This document shows, piece after piece, positions 7,839-10,901 of a stretch of 10,901 bases of DNA. Origin of the DNA: Baffinella frigidus. Lineage: Eukaryota > Cryptophyceae > Cryptomonadales > Baffinellaceae. The stretch spans positions 26,547 to 37,447 of the forward strand of contig MU646400.1 in the NCBI GenBank assembly GCA_026770585.1, given 5' to 3'. The position numbers and the translations under genes are program-made. Numbering within the stretch: the first letter of the stretch is position 1; each line of letters starts with the position of its first letter. The notes beneath the pieces were generated by a model. The model did not search any database. It was not told the origin of the DNA and saw only the letters and a list, made by a program, of their open reading frames with translations.

Positions 7839-8060
7839 ATGCACGTCCATCCCGCACCGTATCTCCGCGTAGCTTCCCAGCAGAGCAGCCATGGCGGGGG
7901 GCCAGTCGCGCCCCTCATTCAGGGCGCGGGGGCAGCCCCCGAGCACGGCGCCGCAAGCGCGTCGCTGTACGTGGGCGACCTCGCACCGAGTGTCACGGAG
8001 CCGCAGCTCCTCGAGTTTTTCTCGTCCGTAGGCCCCGTCGCGTCCATCCGGGTGTGCCCG
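7839..8060 (+). CDS. PABP: Poly(A)-binding protein, exon 1 (N-terminus and first half of RRM1)
   Basis: The exon encodes the start of a cytoplasmic-type poly(A)-binding protein, which coats mRNA poly(A) tails and promotes translation and mRNA stability. Residues after ASLYVGDLAPSVTEPQLLEF are the RNP2 strand and first helix of RRM1, continuing to SIRVC, all close to the family consensus. The exon ends at 8060 before the donor GTGAGA, in phase 0. I chose the Met at 7839 because it leaves about 43 residues before RRM1, a usual length. The frame is open upstream to 7278, so a longer N-terminus is possible. The family's ArgAsp pair after RVC is replaced here by Pro at the exon end, and the next 9 or so residues of RRM1 are not found in exon 2. 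Confidence 0.85.
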
Positions 8061-8133
8061 GTGAGAACCCTGAACCTAAACCCTACACTCTAAACCCTAA
8101 TCCTTAAACATCCTGAACCCTAAATCCGAAGCC

Positions 8134-8222
8134 TAGCTCCGCCTCACTCCTGTTGACAGACTCTTCTAAAGTTGGCGCCCGGGTGTGCGCGGTGAAAACC
8201 GCGCCTTCTAGCTCCGCCTCAC
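8134..8222 (+). repeat. Duplicated block carrying a copy of the exon 1 donor end
   Basis: TAGCTCCGCCTCAC occurs at 8134-8147 and 8209-8222, 75 bp apart. Between them, CCGGGTGTGCGCGGTGAAAA (8179-8198) closely copies the exon 1 end and donor at 8048-8067 (CCGGGTGTGCCCGGTGAGAA). The donor neighbourhood has thus been duplicated into the intron, where it could act as a decoy or alternative donor. Confidence 0.75.
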
Positions 8223-8231
8223 CACCAGCTA

Positions 8232-8480
8232 GGGTTGTTATATCGGACAATTCCTTATCGGGAGTTATCAGCTGGGGCCCGATATCGGGGCATATCGGAC
8301 TTATCGGCTGGGGCCTGATATCAGTCATTTTACATATCAGCTAGGGGCTCAGGGGAAGCCCCTAGAGCCCTCTAAGGCCTAAGGCCTTGGAGGAGGGACA
8401 CATCGGCTGTTATCGGCTGGAACGCCGATATGAGCCGATAACTCTGATAACATATCGGCAGAACTCCGATGTAACAACCC
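8232..8480. mobile_element. MITE-like element rich in TATCGG motifs
   Basis: Terminal inverted repeats GGGTTGTTATATCGGA (8232-8247) and its near-perfect complement (8465-8480, one mismatch) bound a 249-bp element. The interior has many ATCGG/CCGAT motifs in both orientations. It also has a central hairpin with a 9-bp stem (8341-8349 with 8357-8365) followed by an AAGGCCT palindrome. It encodes nothing. CACCACC occurs near both ends (8220-8226 and 8481-8487) but is 5 bp off on the left, so a target duplication is unproven. The superfamily is not assigned. Confidence 0.85.
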
Positions 8481-8692
8481 CACCACCCGCAACCCGGATT
8501 GGGCACTGTAGTAAATTTCAGCCGAATCAAGGAAATCTCCTTGGTATCTCCCTTCAGCAGTTCTAGGTCCCTAGGGTTTCCTACCGTAGGGGCATAGGAA
8601 AGGTTTTTTTTACCTCAACCCTTGCAAGGATCCGGTATAAGCTGCTACAGGTTGCTGGTGGCAGTCGGGTTAACAGACTATTCTCAGGTTGA

Positions 8693-8836
8693 CCCCCTGA
8701 GTTTGCCGTACAAATTCTTCAACTCCGGGGCGAGAAGACCCCTATTCTCGCCAAAGTGACGAGCCTGGACCAGACTAAGACAGCGCCAGACCTCACCCAA
8801 CTGCGCGAAAAATACCCAAACGGGGAAAAGCTACGC
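8693..8836 (+). pseudogene. Short coding-like remnant, unidentified
   Basis: A plus-strand frame of 48 codons runs between stops at 8690 (TGA) and 8837 (TAG), with no Met. It reads a credible mixed-composition peptide, with segments FAVQILQLRGEKTPILAKV and LTQLREKYPNGEKLR. Its codon and residue balance differs from the low-complexity translations nearby. It could be the decayed 3' end of a mobile-element ORF or a chance frame. I recognise no family. An 8-bp hairpin (8729-8736 with 8745-8752) lies inside it. Confidence 0.35.
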
Positions 8837-8852
8837 TAGACCTGAGGGGAGG

Positions 8853-8945
8853 CAATCTCAAAAGTCAACTCCCCCTGGCGCACTGTCAACATTTGCCAAC
8901 TTCCCGGAATTTCCGGGATTCTGCCATTGAGTTGACTTTTGATTG
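8853..8945. repeat. Foldback segment with GTCAACT arms
   Basis: CAATCTCAAAAGTCAACTC (8853-8871) is inverted, with a 2-bp gap, at 8929-8945 (GAGTTGACTTTTGATTG). A perfect inner palindrome CCCGGAATTTCCGGG lies at 8903-8917. The arm core AGTCAACTCCCCCTG is shared, inverted, with the foldback at 9196-9296, so both may belong to one small inverted-repeat family. Confidence 0.7.
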
Positions 8946-9010
8946 ACCGCCATCACGTCTAAAGTGGCTGCCCCTCCTCCTGAGCGTCTCCCGCGGGGTG
9001 TTTCGCCCAA

Positions 9011-9037
9011 GTGGCTAACGCTGCTGTTCTCTACCAG
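9011..9037 (+). pseudogene. Degraded copy of the exon 2 acceptor region (most diverged)
   Basis: GTGGCTAACGCTGCTGTTCT followed by CTACCAG resembles the real acceptor region (TTTGCTCACGGTGGCCTTCT then CGCCAG, 9815-9840). The sequence after the AG (ATAAGACCGTC) has lost similarity to exon 2. TTTCGCCC just upstream matches TTCCGCCC upstream of the copy at 9479, which extends the shared block. It could serve as a cryptic acceptor. Confidence 0.5.
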
Positions 9038-9195
9038 ATAAGACCGTCTAGTCAATTGCGTCGGGGCAAGGTGACTTTTGGTGAAAGGTGAGTCCGCCGT
9101 GCGGCGTGGCTATCGGGCTGAGGCGGAGTCAATAACCCGACTGCGGCTGAGTCAATTCACTCCGAGCCACAAGATTTCAGCTAAGTCAACCAGCT

Positions 9196-9296
9196 CACCT
9201 AAGTCAACTTTCCCCTGTTTTCGTTTAGATGGACCTGGCCACTATGGACGGCATTTGACTTAAGGCGCTGGCTTTCAGGGGGAGTTGACTTAGGCG
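9196..9296. repeat. Foldback segment with CCTAAGTCAACT arms
   Basis: The arm at 9196-9217 (CACCTAAGTCAACTTTCCCC and two further bases) is inverted at 9276-9296 with one substitution and a 1-bp gap. It is about 100 bp long with no coding capacity. It shares its arm core with 8853-8945, and further AGTCAAC/GTTGACT motifs are scattered through intron 1. Confidence 0.72.
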
Positions 9297-9329
9297 AAAT
9301 GTTCTGACTCCGAGTGCAATTGCGTCGGG

Positions 9330-9376
9330 GCAAGGGCGTGGCTACCGTTGCTGTGCTCACCAGGCCCACGCGTCGA
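9330..9376 (+). pseudogene. Degraded copy of the exon 2 acceptor and exon start
   Basis: GGCTACCGTTGCTGTGCTCA then CCAG is followed by GCCCACGCGTCGACTCC, a 2-bp-deleted version of the exon 2 start GGCCACGCGTACGTCGACTT. The deletion shifts the frame, so it is not a usable alternative exon. Its upstream neighbour CAATTGCGTCGGGGCAAG (about 9317-9334) also occurs at 9053-9070, so the duplicated block is longer than the acceptor itself. Confidence 0.65.
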
Positions 9377-9478
9377 CTCCTCTACAAATATTTAAACCCT
9401 CCGGTGCATCTCTACAAATATGTAACCCATATGTAAACCCCCGCTCGAAAGCAGTCCCCTGATGGGTGTTCCGCCCAG

Positions 9479-9651
9479 TTTGCGAACGTTGCCCTTCTCA
9501 CCACCACGCCAGAGTCTTGGAAGGGGTCGTCAAAAGTCAACCAACCCTCCAGGACAGTGGGTTTCAAAAGTTAACAACCGCACTCTGACGCGGTCTTAAA
9601 AACCCAACCCCCTCCTGCACTCTGGCGTGTCAGGGCCACGCGCACGTCGAC
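9479..9651 (+). pseudogene. Copy of the exon 2 acceptor and start, split by an inserted element
   Basis: CCCTTCTCACCA (9492-9503) and CAGGGCCACGCGCACGTCGA (9631-9650) together match the true junction around 9840 once 9504-9630 and one CA are removed. The exon part reads GHAHVD, against GHAYVD in exon 2. Right after GTCGAC the 36-bp tandem array begins, so the copy keeps only 18 exonic bases. Confidence 0.7.
9504..9630. mobile_element. Small inverted-repeat insertion inside an acceptor copy
   Basis: CACGCCAGAGT (9505-9515) is perfectly inverted at 9619-9629. The 127-bp segment sits between CA dinucleotides (9502-9503 and 9631-9632). Removing it together with one CA restores sequence matching the real exon 2 acceptor, which is strong positional evidence for an insertion. 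No coding capacity. The target duplication is too short to assign a superfamily. Confidence 0.68.
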
Positions 9652-9794
9652 GGTAGGCAATTCCGTAGGCTCAACTACCCAAACTACGGTAGGCAATTCC
9701 GTAGGCTCAACTACCCAAACTACGGTAGGCAATTCCGTAGGCTCAACTACCCAAACTACGGTAGGCAATTCCGTAGGCTCAACTACCCAAATTT
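9651..9794. repeat. 36-bp tandem array, four copies, related to the 4856-5000 element
   Basis: Copies start at 9651, 9687, 9723 and 9759 and are nearly identical. Each contains CGGTAGGCAATTCCGTAGGC and CTCAACTACCCAAA, and CTACGG/CCGTAG pairs can form a small hairpin in each unit. The last copy runs on into ATTTCGGGTAG. The unit parallels the right end of the inverted-repeat element at 4954-4996 (CCTACGGTAGGC, then CCGTAGGC, ACTACCC and ATTTCGGGT), so the array looks like amplified element end. The minus-strand frame reading TVVWVVEPTELP repeats is a by-product of a 36-bp period. Confidence 0.93.
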
Positions 9795-9840
9795 CGGGTA
9801 GTTTCTCTATGAAGTTTGCTCACGGTGGCCTTCTCGCCAG

Positions 9841-9924
9841 GGCCACGCGTACGTCGACTTCCTTTCCGCCGCGGACGCCGCGCGCGCGCTCGAGACCCTC
9901 AACTACTCGGAGATCGCGGGGCAG
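9841..9924 (+). CDS. PABP: Poly(A)-binding protein, exon 2 (RNP1 strand and second helix of RRM1)
   Basis: The exon is 84 nt, 28 codons, phase 0 at both ends, between acceptor CTCGCCAG and donor GTCTAC. It reads GHAYVDFLSAADAARALETL then NYSEIAGQ. This matches RNP1 (family GYAYVNF), helix 2 and the turn before the last strand of RRM1. In the family the aromatic residues of RNP1 stack on adenines, and Tyr and Phe are kept here, while a His replaces the usual first aromatic. The last 48 nt recur four times in the following intron. Confidence 0.85.
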
Positions 9925-9974
9925 GTCTACACCCTAACCCGAAACCTTGAAACCTAAAAACCGAAACCTGAATC

Positions 9975-10022
9975 GCCGCGTGCGCCATCGACACCCGAAA
10001 CTACTCGGAGGTCAACGGGCAG
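9975..10022 (+). pseudogene. Exon 2 end copy B
   Basis: This 48-nt copy matches exon 2 at 38 of 48 positions with no indel or stop and reads AACAIDTRNYSEVNGQ. Several changes are conservative (Leu to Ile, Glu to Asp, Ile to Val). The VNGQ ending is nearer the general family form of this loop than the exon's IAGQ. It is followed by CAG|GCGTG, identical to the start of exon 3. There is no AG in the filler before it, so it lacks an obvious acceptor. Confidence 0.8.
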
Positions 10023-10092
10023 GCGTGGACCCTAAACCCTACACCCTAAACTCTAAAACCTAAAACCTGGAAACGAAACCCGAAACCCGAAA

Positions 10093-10137
10093 CGCTGCTC
10101 CCTCAAGGCTCTCAATTACTCGGAACTCAACGGGCAG
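10093..10137 (+). pseudogene. Exon 2 end copy C
   Basis: This 45-nt copy is the most diverged (about 30 of 45 identical) yet still in frame and stop-free: RCSLKALNYSELNGQ. Two codons in the conserved core differ synonymously (AAT for AAC, GAA for GAG). It is followed by a GT donor-like GTCTAA. The only AG near its start lies inside the copy. Confidence 0.8.
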
Positions 10138-10193
10138 GTCTAAATCCTAAACCCGAAACCTAAAACCTAAACCCTCAAACCGAAACCCGAAAC

Positions 10194-10241
10194 GCCACGC
10201 GCGTGCTCGAGACCCTCAACTACTCGGAGATCGCAGGGGAG
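10194..10241 (+). pseudogene. Exon 2 end copy D
   Basis: This 48-nt copy matches exon 2 at 44 of 48 positions and reads ATRVLETLNYSEIAGE. The final CAG has become GAG and the donor-like sequence is shifted (GAGG|GTCCGA), so the splice edge is altered. Confidence 0.82.
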
Positions 10242-10322
10242 GGTCCGACCCCTGACCCCTGAAAATCCTAACCCCGAGACCCGAAACTCGAGACCCGAAA
10301 CCCGAAACCCGAAACTCGAAAC

Positions 10323-10370
10323 GTTGCGGGCGCGCTCGAGACCCTCAACTACTCGGACATCGCGCGACAG
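10323..10370 (+). pseudogene. Exon 2 end copy E
   Basis: This 48-nt copy matches exon 2 at 42 of 48 positions and reads VAGALETLNYSDIARQ. It is followed by CAGGCGTG (10368-10375), which is repeated exactly at the true acceptor and exon 3 start (10485-10492). The last filler is therefore bounded by 8-bp direct repeats. Confidence 0.82.
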
Positions 10371-10487
10371 GCGTGAACCCTAACCCCGAAACCCTAACCC
10401 CGAAACCCGAGACCCGAAACCCGAAACCATAAACCCCCACCTTCAAACCCTCAACCCTAAACCCTAACACCTAAACCCCTACACCAG

Positions 10488-10757
10488 GCGTGCCGTATCA
10501 TGTGGAACCAAAAGGCGGAGGGCGGGGGGGGGTCCCCGCTCGGAAATTCGACGGGGGGGGGCATTTTCAGCGCAGGGGGGAACATTTTCGTGAAGAACCT
10601 CGAGACGTATATCGATACGCGGACGCTGCGGGATACGTTTGCGCCGTTTGGGGCGATCCTCTCGTGTAAAGTCACGCTGGATGCCCAGGGAGTCTCGCGG
10701 GGGTTTGGCTTCGTTCAGTTCGAGACGGCCGAGGCGGCGCACGAGGCCGTCGCTAGG
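10488..10757 (+). CDS. PABP: Poly(A)-binding protein, exon 3 (end of RRM1, Gly-rich linker, most of RRM2)
   Basis: The exon is 90 codons and continues phase 0 after acceptor CACCAG. It starts ACRIMWNQ, the last strand of RRM1 (family PCRIMWSQ). A linker rich in Gly and Ser follows, encoded by several G-runs, where the family has a conserved DPS-RKSG segment. RRM2 begins NIFVKNLETYIDTRTLRDTF (RNP2), continues GAILSCKVTLD, and has RNP1 as RGFGFVQF. The exon closes at AVAR, probably with donor AGG|GTCAAC. RRM2 should continue in the next exon, outside the window. The long poly-G linker and lost DPS motif suggest a divergent paralogue. Confidence 0.88.
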
Positions 10758-10901
10758 GTCAACTCTACACCCGAAACCCTACAACCGAAACCCCAAACCC
10801 GACACCTTATATCCCAAAGCCTACACTCTGAACCCCAAACCCCAAACCCCAAACACCAAACACCAAACCCCAAACCCCAAAAAAAAAAACCCAAACCCCA
10901 A
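10758..10901 (+). repeat. Start of intron 3 with degenerate telomere-like repeats
   Basis: After the donor-like GTCAAC the sequence becomes CCCGAAA, CCCTACA and then ACCCCAA repeats with a short A-run, up to the window edge. It is C-rich on the sense strand, like introns 1 and 2. The reading frame has no RRM similarity beyond 10757. Confidence 0.75.

Larger units (their letters stand above)
8061..9840 (+). other. Intron 1 of the poly(A)-binding protein gene
   Basis: The intron is bounded by donor GTGAGA (8061) and acceptor TTCTCGCCAG (ending 9840). It opens with telomere-like variants (8066-8130). It then holds a copy of the exon 1 donor end, a MITE-like element, a short coding-like remnant, two foldback segments, degraded copies of the exon 2 acceptor region, another small inverted-repeat element and a 36-bp tandem array. 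The joined exons lack about 9 residues of RRM1 between RVC and GHAYVDF, so a phase-0 mini-exon of about 27 nt may lie inside. I could not find it. Confidence 0.7.
9925..10487 (+). repeat. Intron 2: tandem array of exon-2-end copies plus telomere-like filler
   Basis: The ends of the exon-derived blocks fall at 9924 (the real exon), 10022, 10137, 10241 and 10370, and the true acceptor at 10487 continues the rhythm. The spacings are 98, 115, 104, 129 and 117 bp. Each filler consists of CCCTAAA/CCCGAAA-type variants, C-rich on the sense strand. The simplest reading is repeated tandem duplication of exon end plus adjacent intron. Confidence 0.88.

Noticed and set aside
8720-8760. Fragment of organellar large-subunit rRNA (GGCGAGAAGACCCCTA resembles a conserved rRNA block)
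   Set aside because: Similarity covers only about 16 bases, is explained by a local 8-bp hairpin, and the flanking sequence does not match rRNA. The stretch is also an open, peptide-like frame.
9571-9768. Minus-strand repeat protein with TVVWVVEPTELP units
   Set aside because: It is the translation of a non-coding 36-bp tandem repeat whose length happens to be a multiple of three, and it lies within an intron of the opposite-strand gene.

Overview
This window looks like nuclear DNA of a eukaryote, most likely a unicellular alga or alveolate. It has intron-split genes, long CT/GA microsatellites, tandem repeats, small inverted-repeat elements, and many interstitial tracts of the 7-base telomere-type repeat CCCTAAA/TTTAGGG. 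That telomere type is known from plants, many green algae, dinoflagellates, chromerids and coccidia. The species cannot be fixed from the sequence alone.

Layout. Positions 1-1250 hold CT microsatellites, a cluster of nested palindromes (907-1086) and a four-copy 31-bp tandem repeat (1118-1241). Positions 1460-3245 are mainly a degenerate satellite of about 162 bp, interrupted at 2679-2850 by a short inverted-repeat element that sits between TA dinucleotides. Positions 3377-5640 are a patchwork of paired duplicated segments, GA tracts, telomere-like arrays and a second inverted-repeat element (4856-5000). I find no convincing gene in the first 5.6 kb, although two exon-like cassettes lie at 3377-3473 and 3679-3773.

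Two genes are supported in the right half, and they appear to be divergently transcribed. On the minus strand (about 6977 down to 5694) are one or two exons of a protein with a UBA-like segment, a basic stretch and a SUMO-interaction-like motif. On the plus strand (7839 to beyond the window) is a poly(A)-binding protein gene. Its exon 1 encodes the start of RRM1, exon 2 the RNP1 strand and second helix of RRM1, and exon 3 the end of RRM1, a glycine-rich linker and most of RRM2. The gene runs off the right edge.

The most notable feature is how the poly(A)-binding protein introns are built. Intron 2 is a tandem array of units of about 100-130 bp. Each unit joins an in-frame copy of the last 45-48 nt of exon 2 to a CCCTAAA-like tract. 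Intron 1 carries a copy of the exon 1 donor end near its 5' side and degraded copies of the exon 2 acceptor and start near its 3' side. Inverted-repeat elements and a four-copy 36-bp array have landed in or next to those copies. In both genes the telomere-like repeat is C-rich on the sense strand. The locus therefore suggests introns that grow by repeated duplication of splice-site neighbourhoods together with telomere-like filler.
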